A stretch of DNA of 64,000 nucleotides from CAMLJR01 sp964500675 (lineage in GTDB: Bacteria; Pseudomonadota; Gammaproteobacteria; Pseudomonadales; CAMLJR01), in NCBI GenBank assembly GCA_964500675.1, contig CAZCNY010000001.1:744001-808000 (forward strand). The letters run 5' to 3'. Positions 7,569-18,013 of this stretch are shown here, in pieces (within the stretch, counting starts at the first letter, position 1; every line of letters starts with the position of its first letter). The translations under genes and the position numbers were made by a program. Below the pieces are notes generated by a model. It was not told where the DNA came from, did no database searches, and saw nothing but the letters and a program-made list of their open reading frames with translations.

Positions 7569-9524
7569 ATGCCAGGGTCCAAAGTCTACCCCGTTCCCTC
7601 CACACTAGCCGCTGATACGCATATCGATCGCGCTCGTTACGCTGCGATGTATCGTGCATCGATCGAACAACCGGAACAATTTTGGTCGGAGCAAGCTGAG
7701 AGGTTTTTGAGCTGGCAACAGCGCTGGCAATCGGTGCGCGAATTCGATTTTCACAGCGGCGATGCAACATGGTTTCGCGGCGGAAAATTGAACGTCAGTG
7801 AAAACTGCATCGATCGCCATCTCGCCGGCCGCGGCGATCAGACCGCAATTATTTGGGAAGGCGATAACCCCGCCGAAAATTCACACATAACTTACAATGA
7901 GCTGCATCGCGCGGTGTGCCGCACAGCCAATGTTCTGAAACAACGCGGCGTTAAAAAGGGTGATCGCGTCTGCATCTACATGCCGATGATTCCTGAAGCC
8001 GCTTACGCGATGCTCGCGTGTACGCGAATCGGCGCGATTCACTCCGTCGTCTTCGGCGGTTTCTCACCCGAGGCGCTGAAAGATCGCATTCTCGATTCCG
8101 ATTGCCGCGTCGTTATCACCGCTGATGAAGGTCTGCGCGGCGGCAAACATATTCCGCTCAAAGCCAATGTCGAAATTGCACTCTCGCACTGCCCGAATGT
8201 ACATACCGTATTAACCGTACGCCGCACGGGCAACAATTTACTTTCAAACAACGATATACCATGGAAAGACAAGCGCGACATCTGGTATCACAGCGCAATT
8301 GAAACAGTCGCCGATGATTGCGCGCCCGAACCGATGGATGCGGAAGATCCATTATTTATTTTGTATACCTCGGGCTCGACTGGAAAACCCAAAGGCGTAG
8401 TGCACACCACCGGCGGCTATTTACTGATGGCCGCCATGACGCACAAATACACGTTTGATTATCGCGAAGGCGAAATATTTTGGTGTACCGCCGACGTGGG
8501 TTGGGTAACGGGACACACCTACATCGTTTACGGCCCGCTCGCGAACGGCGCGATCACATTGATGTTCGAAGGCGTACCGAATTATCCCGACTCGTCGCGC
8601 TTCTGGCAGGTGATCGACAAGCATCGCGTTAATACGTTTTATACGGCTCCCACCGCGTTGCGTGCGCTGATGGGAGCAGGCAACGATTTCGTCACGCGCA
8701 CCTCGCGCAAAACGCTGCGGCTGCTCGGCACTGTCGGCGAGCCGATCAATCCCGAAGCGTGGGAATGGTATTACCACACGGTTGGCGAAGCGCGCTGCCC
8801 TGTTGTCGATACGTGGTGGCAAACCGAAACCGGCGCGCATATGATCACGCCGCTGCCCGGCGCCACCGACTTAAAGCCGGGCTCGGCAACACTGCCTTTT
8901 TTCGGCGTCGAGCCCGCGCTGCTCGATTCCAACGGCAATGAAATTCACGGCGCGGGCGAGGGCAATCTCGTCATCAAAACCTCGTGGCCGGGTCAAATTC
9001 GCAGTGTATTCGGCGATCACCAGCGCATGACCGACACCTACTTCAAACCATATCCGGGTTATTACTTCACAGGCGATGGCGCGCGCCGCGATGAAGATGG
9101 TTACTATTGGATTACCGGCCGCGTCGATGACGTGCTCAACGTGTCGGGACATCGCATGGGCACCGCTGAAATCGAAAGCGCGCTCGTGCGGCACCCTGCT
9201 GTCGCCGAAGCCGCCGTCGTCGGTTACCCGCACGACATCAAGGGTCAGGGCATTTATGCCTATGTCACGCTGATGGCGAAAACGGAACCGAGCGAAATGC
9301 TGCGCAAAGAACTGCTCGATCTGTGCACGATGGAAATCAGCGCCATCGCGAGACCCGATTTAATTCAATGGGCGCCCGGTTTACCGAAAACGCGTTCGGG
9401 AAAAATCATGCGCCGCATTCTGCGCAAAATTGCCGCTAACGAATTGGAAAATCTCGGCGACACATCGACGCTGGCCGATCCGAGTGTCGTGCAGCAGTTA
9501 ATCGATAATCGTTTAAACAACTAA
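7569..9524 (+). CDS. acs: Acetyl-CoA synthetase
   Basis: Activates acetate to acetyl-CoA through acetyl-AMP. Seen: the AMP-binding P-loop ILYTSGSTGKPKGVV, the DTWWQTETG motif, YYFTGDGARRDEDGYYWI-TGR, and the C-terminal PKTRSGKIMRR whose lysine is the known acetylation site in this family. Starting at the ATG at 7569 gives 651 residues, the family's standard length; a TTG at 7503 in frame would add 22 residues rich in His and Asn. In pseudomonads an acs gene also lies downstream of panD. It is bounded by terminators on both sides. Confidence 0.93.
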   Translation: MPGSKVYPVPSTLAADTHIDRARYAAMYRASIEQPEQFWSEQAERFLSWQQRWQSVREFDFHSGDATWFRGGKLNVSENCIDRHLAGRGDQTAIIWEGDNPAENSHITYNELHRAVCRTANVLKQRGVKKGDRVCIYMPMIPEAAYAMLACTRIGAIHSVVFGGFSPEALKDRILDSDCRVVITADEGLRGGKHIPLKANVEIALSHCPNVHTVLTVRRTGNNLLSNNDIPWKDKRDIWYHSAIETVADDCAPEPMDAEDPLFILYTSGSTGKPKGVVHTTGGYLLMAAMTHKYTFDYREGEIFWCTADVGWVTGHTYIVYGPLANGAITLMFEGVPNYPDSSRFWQVIDKHRVNTFYTAPTALRALMGAGNDFVTRTSRKTLRLLGTVGEPINPEAWEWYYHTVGEARCPVVDTWWQTETGAHMITPLPGATDLKPGSATLPFFGVEPALLDSNGNEIHGAGEGNLVIKTSWPGQIRSVFGDHQRMTDTYFKPYPGYYFTGDGARRDEDGYYWITGRVDDVLNVSGHRMGTAEIESALVRHPAVAEAAVVGYPHDIKGQGIYAYVTLMAKTEPSEMLRKELLDLCTMEISAIARPDLIQWAPGLPKTRSGKIMRRILRKIAANELENLGDTSTLADPSVVQQLIDNRLNN

Positions 9525-9576
9525 GACCGTCGTTGAAAAAATAAATGTGCCTGCATAAATCATTTCGACGCACACG

Positions 9577-9602
9577 AAAAGGCCGCACATCGCGGCCTTT
9601 TT
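9577..9602. terminator. Bidirectional terminator between acs and the symporter gene
   Basis: AAAAGGCCGC-ACATC-GCGGCCTTTT, with A and T tracts on both sides, placed between the convergent genes acs and the sodium:solute symporter. Confidence 0.92.
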
Positions 9603-9636
9603 ATTTATCGAGCAGTGATGCCGCTATCCATTCACC

Positions 9637-11184
9637 TCAGTGATGAGGCAAGGGCGAAGGCTGTTGATCGTTGGCCATCTCGCCTTTGCGCAAACGATGA
9701 TGCACATGCGGATCGTGCTTGAACACCTGCGGCATCAGCGAGCCGACCACCATACCAATGACACTGGCGATCACACCGGTACCTTGCGGCGTTAAAACCT
9801 GCAGCGGTTGCAGCGCGCGAAAAATCAACGATATGGCTGCGGGTAAACCGCGCATCGTTGCGTCGCGCATATCGGCGCTGACCAGCAGGGTCATCCACGT
9901 CGTCGTACCGGCGAAAATCGCGAACAGCGCACCTTGATTGGTGGCGCGATGCCAATACACACCCGCAAACAATGGAACGAATGCCGCGACGAGTGTTACC
10001 TGATAAGCGTTGCCCACCATTTCATAAATGCCGCTGTCCGAATGCATTGCGTAAAGCGTCACGAGCACGGTGAAACACAACGTGGTGATACGCATATTGC
10101 GCAGCAATTGTTTGTCGCCCATATGCGGAAACATCGGCTTCAAAATATTTTCGGAGAACGTAACGGAAGGCGCGAGCAGTGTCGCCGATGCGCAACTCTT
10201 GATCGCCGACAACAGCGCGCCGAAAAACATAATTTGCGCGAACATCGGTGTCTTCGTCAGCACCAGTGTCGGCAATATTTTTTGCGGATCGCTATCGATC
10301 AAACCGGAGACCATTTGCGGATCGATCAATGTCGCTGAATAGGCGAGAAACATCGGCACAAACGCAAATAGAAAATACAGCGAGCCGCCGAGCACCGAAG
10401 CCCACACCGCGATGTGTTCCGATTTCGCCGATTGCACGCGCTGGAACACATCCTGTTGCGGAATCGAACCGAACATCATCGTGCACCACGCCGCCACGAA
10501 CGCTGCGATCGACGCAAAATTCGCATCGGGCCAGAAATTGAATTTACCGGCTTTCGCGGCGTGCTGAATCACGGTACTGACGCCGCCGATTTGACCCGTG
10601 ACCTCGTTGCCGATCCAGAGCATACCGATCACGATAATGATCATTTGAATAAAATCGGTAATCGCGACGGCCCACATACCGCCGAAATACGTGTAGATGA
10701 GAATCGTCGCCGAGCCGATCCACATACCGGCCGTTTGCGTAATCCAGCCCGCCGAAACAATGTTGAACACGAGACCGAGCGCAGTGATTTGCGCGCCGAC
10801 CCAACCGAGATACGACAGCACGATCGCAATCGTGGTCAACACTTCAACGCCGCGACCGTAACGGCGTTTATAAAAATCGCCGATGGTGAGCAGACGCATG
10901 CGATATAGCGGGCGCGCGAACAGCAAACCGACGAGGATCAAGCATAGCGACGAGCCGAATGGGTCTTCGACAACGCCGTGCAGATTTTCCTTCAGAAATC
11001 GCGCAGGAATGCCCAATACGGTTTCGGAGCCAAACCATGTTGCGAATACCGTCGCGGTGACCATGTAGAACGGCAGATGCCGGCCCGCCACGGCAAAATC
11101 GCTCGCGTTGTGGACACGCAGAGAGGCCCATAAACCGATCGCTACGGAAATGGCCCAGTAACCGATAACAAACCATAGCAACAA
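9637..11184 (-). CDS. Sodium:solute symporter (SSS family)
   Basis: Inner-membrane Na+-coupled uptake transporter with about 13 predicted helices over 515 residues. Seen: N-terminal YWAISVAIGLWASLRVHNASDFAVAGR, typical for the family, then TWFGSETVLGIPARFLKENL, and GVYWHRATNQGALFAIFAG toward the end. The start is TTG at 11184 with AGAGGA eight bases before it. The substrate cannot be named; proline, pantothenate and carboxylates are all possible. The neighbourhood with panBCD and acs makes pantothenate or acetate tempting, but that is only context. Confidence 0.87.
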   Translation of the reverse strand: MLLWFVIGYWAISVAIGLWASLRVHNASDFAVAGRHLPFYMVTATVFATWFGSETVLGIPARFLKENLHGVVEDPFGSSLCLILVGLLFARPLYRMRLLTIGDFYKRRYGRGVEVLTTIAIVLSYLGWVGAQITALGLVFNIVSAGWITQTAGMWIGSATILIYTYFGGMWAVAITDFIQMIIIVIGMLWIGNEVTGQIGGVSTVIQHAAKAGKFNFWPDANFASIAAFVAAWCTMMFGSIPQQDVFQRVQSAKSEHIAVWASVLGGSLYFLFAFVPMFLAYSATLIDPQMVSGLIDSDPQKILPTLVLTKTPMFAQIMFFGALLSAIKSCASATLLAPSVTFSENILKPMFPHMGDKQLLRNMRITTLCFTVLVTLYAMHSDSGIYEMVGNAYQVTLVAAFVPLFAGVYWHRATNQGALFAIFAGTTTWMTLLVSADMRDATMRGLPAAISLIFRALQPLQVLTPQGTGVIASVIGMVVGSLMPQVFKHDPHVHHRLRKGEMANDQQPSPLPHH

Positions 11185-11335
11185 GGCAGCGTTCCTCTTT
11201 TAATATAAATACAAGTTAGATATGAATACAGGCTCGAACGAACCGGCGCGCTAACGCGCAACGCTCTCGGAAAATATAAAACGCGATGGATTGTAGCGCA
11301 CGCCGCCAATGCCGTGTAGACGATCCAGCCGCGCG

Positions 11336-12091
11336 TTATTGCGCGGGTTTGCTGTCCAGATAATCGCGGCACGCGTTACCAAACGCGGCGATCAGTGCGC
11401 GGCAAAATGGCGTGGTTTGCGCGAACCACTCCGGATGCCATTGCACGGCGCAGGTAAATGTCGCGGCGCTCGGCAACGACACAGCTTCGATCAGCCCATC
11501 GGCCGCGAGCGCTTCGGTGCGCAAACCTGGCGCGAGCCGATCGATGCCCTGACCATGCACGGAGTTCACATCGATTTCGTTCGCGCTCGACAACGCAGCG
11601 AGCAGACCGCCCGGCTGCAAACTCACGCGATGCGCAAGCCCGTATTGTTCGGCAACAGGAGCATCGGTATCTTCGCGGTGATCGAATTTACCGGCAACGC
11701 GATGCACGCGTTGATGCAGCGTACCGCCCAGCGCGACGTTCATCTCCTGCAAGCCGCGACAAATACCCAGCACGGGAATACCCAGCGCGATCGCTTGCGG
11801 AATCAGCGCCAGCATCGTCTCATCGCGCTGTCGATCGCGCGCACAGTGGGGTTGCTGGGACTCGGCGCCATAAAATTCGGGTTCGATATTCGACGCGCCG
11901 CCTGTCAGCAATAAGCCGTCGAGCCGTTGTAGCAGCGCGCGACAATCGAGCCGCTGCGCCACCGAGGGAATCAACACCGGAATGCCGCCCGCGGCTTCGA
12001 CAATGGCGAGCGGATAATGCTCTTCGACGCGGTGCCAATAATAGCCATCGGCGGCAACGCGTTCAGTCGTAACGCCGATTATTGGTTGCAT
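11336..12091 (-). CDS. Class I glutamine amidotransferase-like hydrolase (peptidase C26, PuuD type)
   Basis: Likely gamma-glutamyl hydrolase acting in the cytoplasm, in the PuuD group that removes gamma-glutamyl-GABA in putrescine breakdown. Seen: LLLTGGASNIEPEFYG, the nucleophile elbow GICRGLQEMNVALGG with the catalytic cysteine, and VQWHPEW carrying the His and Glu of the triad; 251 residues. It lies 151 bases upstream of the symporter on the same strand and could form a catabolic pair with it. No other putrescine genes are in view, so the substrate is uncertain. Confidence 0.85.
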   Translation of the reverse strand: MQPIIGVTTERVAADGYYWHRVEEHYPLAIVEAAGGIPVLIPSVAQRLDCRALLQRLDGLLLTGGASNIEPEFYGAESQQPHCARDRQRDETMLALIPQAIALGIPVLGICRGLQEMNVALGGTLHQRVHRVAGKFDHREDTDAPVAEQYGLAHRVSLQPGGLLAALSSANEIDVNSVHGQGIDRLAPGLRTEALAADGLIEAVSLPSAATFTCAVQWHPEWFAQTTPFCRALIAAFGNACRDYLDSKPAQ

Positions 12092-12180
12092 CGTCGGCTA
12101 AACTCCAATAACACTCAGACCCAGCAGAACTAAATCTGAAAATAAAAATCGAACCCCCATCGCCCGACGAGGATCGCACC

Positions 12181-12615
12181 ATGTCACGCTACGCTCTAAT
12201 GAAGCGGGAGGCCACACGGCTCGCAACACTGCCGACAATGTTATTCTGCTGCGCCAATCTATTATTTTCCAGCTTGGGTCATGCCGAAACAGCCGAGGCC
12301 TTGGCCGCAAAACTCAGCAAGCTCGGCTACTCCGAAGGCGCAGTCGTCGATGGGGTGGAGAATTACCGCGTCGATGGCTGGAACTATCTCGATAACAAAC
12401 ACATCGTCATTTATGCGGGGCCGTCGCAGCGCTTTTTAATCACGACGATGATCAACTGCCCCGATTTAAGCTCGTCCGAACACATCGGCTTCACGTCGAC
12501 GGTAAATCGTCTAACCAAGTTCGATAAACTTATCGTGCGCGGCGCTGGCGGCATCGTGCAGCATTGCCCCATCAGTGAAATCAAAGCGCTGCAGAAAATA
12601 CCCGCGCAACCGTGA
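12181..12615 (+). CDS. Small secreted protein, DUF6491-like
   Basis: 144 residues with an N-terminal signal peptide ending about SLGHA (residues 31-36). The mature part has the pattern GWNYLDNKHIVIYAG, FLITTMINCPDL, FDKLIVRGAG and QHCPISEIKAL, with two cysteines far apart, resembling the DUF6491 group of periplasmic proteins of unknown function. It is divergent from the C26 hydrolase and convergent with fadE. No function is proposed. Confidence 0.7.
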   Translation: MSRYALMKREATRLATLPTMLFCCANLLFSSLGHAETAEALAAKLSKLGYSEGAVVDGVENYRVDGWNYLDNKHIVIYAGPSQRFLITTMINCPDLSSSEHIGFTSTVNRLTKFDKLIVRGAGGIVQHCPISEIKALQKIPAQP

Positions 12616-12632
12616 GCTAGCAGCCACCATCT

Positions 12633-15074
12633 TCACGCTCTACCACGCAGCGCCTTCAGTTCGACATCGAACACGTCGGTATACAAACATTCGCGGCGCA
12701 GACGTTCGTATTCTTCAAGCTTGTGCTGCTCGTCAGCGGGTATCACACCATTAGCAATTGCATTTGTTAATTGATCGCCGAAAGTATCGCCCGCGATGTC
12801 ACCTTTGCGATGCGCTCGTTTTAATGCGCTTAAATACGGCTCGATTTCGTTCAACAATTGGAATGTCACTTCGAGTCTTCCGTGTGCATCGTTTTCATCG
12901 TGGCTTTGATAGCACTGCGCGCTGATCGCATCGCGCACAGCGCTTGGCTGCATAATCGCGAGTCCGAGTTCGTGAGTCAGCCGGTCCGACGCATGGCGCA
13001 CAGGCATGCGCAACGGAAACGCGAGATGTTTGAACACCCAACCAATCGCACGTACCGGAAAGTTTTCATAGAAGCCGATGAGCGCGCGCTGCGCTGTCAC
13101 GAAACAACGGCGCAATGCAAATTCGGCGTGCGCGTCATTGACCCTATCAACCGGCAGCGTTGCGTGATATTTCAGAATGCTGCTCGCAATAAACAATTGA
13201 CTCAGCACGTCGCCGAGGCGGGCCGATAACATTTCGCGAATTTTTAAATTGCCGCCCAGCACCAGCAAGCTGATATCCGATGTGACTGCCAACACCGCGC
13301 TGAAGCGATCGATAGTTTTAAACCACGGACGTGCAAATGCCGTTGCGTTGACGGGTGTCTTTGCCAAAATCGATGGAGCAATACCGAGCGCAATCATGCG
13401 CGCGCAGCGACTCAACGTGAAGCCGATATGCTCGAACAATAATTTGTCGAACTTGGCGAGATTTTCCGCGCTATCGGGCTGCGCGAGCAATTCGAACTCC
13501 TCGAATAAATACGGATGGCAGCGCATCGCACCCTGACCGAATATCATCAGCGAACGCGTCATGATATTCGCGCCTTCAACCGTGATGCCAATCGGCACCG
13601 CCTGATACGGAATGACCAGTGGATTGCGCGGGCCCATTTGAATACCGCGACCGCCCAGCACATCCATCGCCCGATCAATGGCGATACGCATCATTTCGGT
13701 CGAATGGTATTTCGCAATGGCAGTGACCACCGCGGGCGAGCCCACTTCGAGCGCGCGCATGACCCAGTGGCGCATCGCTTCGAGCGTGTAAGCGATACTC
13801 GCGATTTCCGCTGTCGCTTCCTGCACACCTTCGAATTTACCGATCGCCGTATGAAATTGTTCGCGAATACGCGCGAACGCACCGACCGAGCGGTAACAGA
13901 TTTTACTGCTCGCCGTGGACACCGCTGGCAATGAAATACCGCGACCCGCGCCGAGACAATGCATGAGCATGCGCCAGCCTTTTCCCGCCATCGCCGGACC
14001 GCCGATGATCCAATCGAGCGGCACAAAAACATCGACGCCATCGACAGGACCATTCATAAAAGGTGCCCCGGGATTGTGGCGCAGACCGGTTTCAACGCCG
14101 GGGTGTTTCGCGGGCAGCAGCACACAGGTAATTCCGTATTCCGTTTTGCTGTCGTCGCCGAGCAAATGTTCGGGGTCGAATAATTTGATCGCGAGACCGA
14201 TCACCGTTGCGACGGGCGCGAGTGTGATCCAGCGTTTTGCAAAATTCAGCCGCAAGCCCAACACGCGCTCGCCATCGTGTTCGCCATAGCAAACGACGCC
14301 GGTGTCCGGGATCGAGCCCGCATCGGAACCCGCTTCGGGTCCGGTCAAACCAAAGCATGGGACTTCCTCGCCGCTGGCGAGGCGCGGCAGCCAATAATTT
14401 TTTTGCGCTTCAGTGCCGAAATGCAGCAGCAATTCGCCGGGACCAAGCGAATTCGGCACCATCGCCGTCACGCCGGCGGTGATCGAGCGCGTCGCCAACT
14501 TCGTCATCACGCAGCTCTGCGCAAATGGACTGAAACCGAGACCGCCGTACTGCTGTGGAATGATGAACGCGAAGAAACCTTTTTCTTTTAAAAATCGCCA
14601 AACGGATTCGGGAAGATCTTTTATCTCGTGATGAATCTTCCATTCGTCAAGCATCTCACACAATTGCTCGACTTCATTATCGAGAAACGCCTGCTCGCGC
14701 TCGCTGAGTTTGGGCAGATCGGTTTGTTCAAACCAGCTCCAGTTCGGTTTCCCCGAAAATAATTCCTTATCCCACCACGCCACACCCGCCTCCAGCGCTT
14801 CGCGCTCGGTCACACTCATCGGCGGCAATAATTTCGCGAGTTGCACTTTCAATTTTGCGCTGATCAACTGCGCGCGCAGATTGGGTAAATTCAGAATGAG
14901 CAACGCGGCGACCAACGGCAGCCACAAGAAAATCGAATGCAACGCCGAGCTGAAAAATCCGAGCAGCCACCACACCGCCAGCGCTATCAATGAACCCAGC
15001 CACAGCGGTGTCTCGCAAAAAAATATAACGCCCGCGGCGATCAACCAGACTACGATGCAAATGAGAAATATCAT
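12633..15074 (-). CDS. fadE: Acyl-CoA dehydrogenase FadE
   Basis: First step of fatty-acid beta-oxidation, FAD-dependent, membrane-associated. The 813-residue length and layout match E. coli FadE (814): two N-terminal hydrophobic helices (about 1-60), the acyl-CoA dehydrogenase core with FGLTGPEAGSDAGSIPDTG (flavin/substrate binding) and AMDVLGGRGIQMGPRN, and the long FadE-specific C-terminal region. It starts at ATG 15074 and is convergent with the DUF6491-like gene. With acs and phaC in the window it fits a lipid/acetyl-CoA metabolism. Confidence 0.94.
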   Translation of the reverse strand: MIFLICIVVWLIAAGVIFFCETPLWLGSLIALAVWWLLGFFSSALHSIFLWLPLVAALLILNLPNLRAQLISAKLKVQLAKLLPPMSVTEREALEAGVAWWDKELFSGKPNWSWFEQTDLPKLSEREQAFLDNEVEQLCEMLDEWKIHHEIKDLPESVWRFLKEKGFFAFIIPQQYGGLGFSPFAQSCVMTKLATRSITAGVTAMVPNSLGPGELLLHFGTEAQKNYWLPRLASGEEVPCFGLTGPEAGSDAGSIPDTGVVCYGEHDGERVLGLRLNFAKRWITLAPVATVIGLAIKLFDPEHLLGDDSKTEYGITCVLLPAKHPGVETGLRHNPGAPFMNGPVDGVDVFVPLDWIIGGPAMAGKGWRMLMHCLGAGRGISLPAVSTASSKICYRSVGAFARIREQFHTAIGKFEGVQEATAEIASIAYTLEAMRHWVMRALEVGSPAVVTAIAKYHSTEMMRIAIDRAMDVLGGRGIQMGPRNPLVIPYQAVPIGITVEGANIMTRSLMIFGQGAMRCHPYLFEEFELLAQPDSAENLAKFDKLLFEHIGFTLSRCARMIALGIAPSILAKTPVNATAFARPWFKTIDRFSAVLAVTSDISLLVLGGNLKIREMLSARLGDVLSQLFIASSILKYHATLPVDRVNDAHAEFALRRCFVTAQRALIGFYENFPVRAIGWVFKHLAFPLRMPVRHASDRLTHELGLAIMQPSAVRDAISAQCYQSHDENDAHGRLEVTFQLLNEIEPYLSALKRAHRKGDIAGDTFGDQLTNAIANGVIPADEQHKLEEYERLRRECLYTDVFDVELKALRGRA

Positions 15075-15220
15075 CTTGCTCTCCCGTTATGAATTCGCTG
15101 TTGCCTTATCTACCGCAGCAGCAGTTTAACGTGAAGGATCGTAACAGCGGGGTAGCTTCGCGTTCTATTCTTGGTTTGAAACGGCCGCTGTGCAAGAATA
15201 CGCGCCGCCGTGCATGTCAG

Positions 15221-15294
15221 GCGGGCGTCGTATAATGGCATTACCCCAGCTTCCCAAGCTGGAGACGAGGGTTCGATTCCCTTCGCCCGCTCCA
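15221..15294 (+). tRNA. tRNA-Gly (anticodon CCC)
   Basis: Cloverleaf: acceptor GCGGGCG pairing with CGCCCGC, D arm TCGTATAATGGCATTA, anticodon stem CAGCT/AGCTG with loop TTCCCAA giving anticodon CCC, T arm GAGGGTTCGATTCCCTT, then T and an encoded CCA (15292-15294). Confidence 0.96.
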
Positions 15295-15383
15295 TTTCTC
15301 CTGGCAAGCTCCAATCGCTCGCCAATTCGCGCCGAAGGCAACGCGATGAGTTGGCAGCAACTGTCGTAACGAGGAAGACCGGT

Positions 15384-15821
15384 ATGCGACATATCCCACA
15401 GATGGTAGCGGTGATGACGCCGTTTCCCCATCACATAGCCGCCGATGCCACGCTCGCCGAAGCTGCGGCCATGATGGACGAGCACAACATCCGTCACCTG
15501 CCCGTGCTTGAGTCGGGCGATATCATCGGTATTTTGTCCGAACGCGATATCGAGCGCGCAAAAATTCCGGGGCACCGATTGCGCGATGAAATCGAGTTGC
15601 GCGTCGGCGATCTATGCACCCAACGGCCCTATTTCGTCGACGTATCGGATCCGCTCGATCGTGTACTCGACGCCTTGGTGGAAAAGCGCATCGGCTCAGC
15701 GCTGGTGCTCAAAGAGGGCGAGCTGGTGGGCGTGTTCACGGCCGCCGATGCGTGCGAATTGCTCGCCCGTCTATTGCGTGAACAGTTCGGACCGGTAGCG
15801 CCCGGCACTGAAGCCGCGTAA
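15384..15821 (+). CDS. CBS-domain pair protein
   Basis: 145-residue stand-alone tandem CBS protein. CBS pairs bind adenine nucleotides and act as energy or redox sensors for partner proteins. Seen: first CBS (about 9-62) with AAAMMDEHNIRHLPVLE and GILSERDI, second CBS (about 78-130) with DALVEKRIGSALVLKEGELVGVFTAAD. The ATG at 15384 has GAGGAAG at good distance; the frame is open further upstream through the tRNA, so the upstream starts are false. Another CBS-pair gene lies at 20.8 kb. Confidence 0.88.
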   Translation: MRHIPQMVAVMTPFPHHIAADATLAEAAAMMDEHNIRHLPVLESGDIIGILSERDIERAKIPGHRLRDEIELRVGDLCTQRPYFVDVSDPLDRVLDALVEKRIGSALVLKEGELVGVFTAADACELLARLLREQFGPVAPGTEAA

Positions 15822-16114
15822 TAAGCGGAAGTATGGTCATCCCCGTCAGCTAATAGCGTCTGGCAATAGCTAAATGATATTGGCGCGGCTCCAGCTTTCC
15901 CACGATACTTGCCGCCCCGGCTATACCACGCGGCACAGCGGCGACTACAAGGGCGACATAATAGCGGTAAAAGACGCCCCCCCTGCCGCAGATACGGACT
16001 CATCGCAAACTCGGCATTCTGTCGATTCAGTAACAGTTGAATCGCTGCGAAACCCGTATTTTAAAAAACTAATCAGTGATCTTACGGGTCGGTTAAAAAT
16101 GGAGAACAATCGAC

Positions 16115-18004
16115 GTGAAGTGGCTTCGCTTCCTTACCGCAACGCTGGCGTTGCTTTCGACTGCATGGATGGCCGCGGCGGCGCAGCCCGCGATCAGCGA
16201 GGGGCGCCTTCTGTTACCCAATCAGGATAATTTGCGCGCGCAACCGCTAGAGCTCAACGGCAACTGGCACTTTTTCCCTGACCGCTGGCTAACCCCCGCT
16301 GAACTGACCGCTGCCGCCACTCACGCCGAGTGGGCACCGGTACCGGGCGGGCGACCAGGCAAATCTGCCGGGATTAGCACCTACTGGCTTGAAGTCGCTA
16401 TCGGCAAGGGCATCCCAGAACCCAGCACACTGCAATTCCAACATATATGCGGCGCGGCCAACGTGTATTTCTATCGCGATGGTAGCGGCGACAACGCGCC
16501 GCTACTGACAGCCGGCCAACTAGGCAGCGAGGCGGCACGCGAAAAAATCAGCGGAAATAATTTACTGATCAACCTTCCAGCGCTCCAGCCCGGTACTTAT
16601 CGCTTACTGGTCCACCAGTCTAATTTCCATCTGCGCGAAGGCGGCCTTTGCGGCACGATAAGCTGGGGATTGACGTCAACGCAAACGCATGCGCGCACCA
16701 TTGACACCGTTAAAAATACCGTTGTCGCCACCCTGCTGCTCAGCCTCGCGCTGGGCTCGTTATTGCTGGGCTCGCAAAACGGGGAGCGCGCAGCCCCATG
16801 GCTGGCCCTGATGTGCGCTGCCTGTGCCGTGCTAATAGGCATCAATAGCGGATTGCTTGGCGCCCTTTTACCACCGGACAGCAATTGGCGAGGGCGCCTC
16901 GACTACATCGGTATCTTTAGCGCCATGATCTGGTTGCCGCCAGCGCTGCTCATGGTATTTCGCCACACGTTCGCGATCGCTCTGCCACGCTGGCTGGGGC
17001 TAACCAATTTGGCAATACCAGCACTCCTCACATTAGGTTTAGCTTTCTCGATAACTTTTTTTGCTCAGCATCCACAAATCATCACGGTTGCCTGGTGCTT
17101 GCAGGCTTTTGTTGCCTTCGCCGTGCTCACTGCGGCATGTCAGCGCGGCCGTCAATACGCTTGGATCGCGCTGGCGGCAAGTGTGCCGCTGGTGATCGCC
17201 ACGCTGTACGATCTCTATCGATTTTTCGCATACGGCATTATCGATATTCTCAGCCCTTATGCGGTTGCATTCCTGGCCGCCGTGCACGGCGGTATTTACA
17301 CGTTGAAATTCGGTGCATCGTATCAGCTGGCAGCGCGGCTATCGGCCCACCTGCAGGAAGAAGTCGATCTGCGTACGCGCGAATTGCGCGAAAAAAATTA
17401 CAACCTGGAGCAAACGCAAAACGCATTGCAGCGCGCCAACGAAACGCTGCGCGAGCTATCGATTACCGACGGCCTCACGCGCGTTTACAACCGCATGTAT
17501 TTTGAACAGCAATTTGAAAAAGAATGGCGCCGCTGCGCGCGGCACGCTTTACCGCTGTCGGTGCTAATGATCGACGCCGATCATTTCAAACAGCTCAACG
17601 ACAGCGCAGGCCATCTCGTCGGCGATCTGTGCTTGCAGGCGATAGCGCAGGAAATCGAAAATAACTTCAAGCGTTCGGGGGAAGTGGTGGCGCGTTACGG
17701 CGGCGAGGAGTTTATCGTATTGCTGCCCGACACCAACCAGAATAAAGCGTTGGCGGTCGCCGAAGGGCTGCGCATCGCCATCGAACGACTCGCTTTCAAC
17801 GACGACGCGGGCACCTCGTACCGCGTGACCGTCAGCATCGGTGTCAGCACCACCGTGCCGAGTCTCGATCAACGCCCCGAGCAACTCATCGCCACGGCAG
17901 ACGCTGCACTCTATGAGGCCAAAGATGCGGGACGCAATCGCGTGCACAGCATTCCGATCCTTGCGTCGCGGGCGGCGATGGCACAACAGAAACTGCATTT
18001 ATGA
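16115..18004 (+). CDS. Diguanylate cyclase with 7TMR-DISM sensor
   Basis: Membrane sensor that makes cyclic di-GMP. Seen: signal peptide (1-24), a periplasmic DISMED2-like jelly-roll domain (about 30-190), seven hydrophobic helices (about 195-385), a coiled-coil linker (about 405-440), and a GGDEF domain with IDADHFKQLND (metal site) and the active-site RYGGEEF. The usual inhibitory site RxxD five residues before GGEEF reads RSGE, so product feedback may be weak. The start is GTG at 16115 with GGAGA upstream. Convergent with motY; cyclic di-GMP and flagellar motor control fit together, but no direct link is shown. Confidence 0.9.
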   Translation: MKWLRFLTATLALLSTAWMAAAAQPAISEGRLLLPNQDNLRAQPLELNGNWHFFPDRWLTPAELTAAATHAEWAPVPGGRPGKSAGISTYWLEVAIGKGIPEPSTLQFQHICGAANVYFYRDGSGDNAPLLTAGQLGSEAAREKISGNNLLINLPALQPGTYRLLVHQSNFHLREGGLCGTISWGLTSTQTHARTIDTVKNTVVATLLLSLALGSLLLGSQNGERAAPWLALMCAACAVLIGINSGLLGALLPPDSNWRGRLDYIGIFSAMIWLPPALLMVFRHTFAIALPRWLGLTNLAIPALLTLGLAFSITFFAQHPQIITVAWCLQAFVAFAVLTAACQRGRQYAWIALAASVPLVIATLYDLYRFFAYGIIDILSPYAVAFLAAVHGGIYTLKFGASYQLAARLSAHLQEEVDLRTRELREKNYNLEQTQNALQRANETLRELSITDGLTRVYNRMYFEQQFEKEWRRCARHALPLSVLMIDADHFKQLNDSAGHLVGDLCLQAIAQEIENNFKRSGEVVARYGGEEFIVLLPDTNQNKALAVAEGLRIAIERLAFNDDAGTSYRVTVSIGVSTTVPSLDQRPEQLIATADAALYEAKDAGRNRVHSIPILASRAAMAQQKLHL

Positions 18005-18013
18005 TCGAACCGA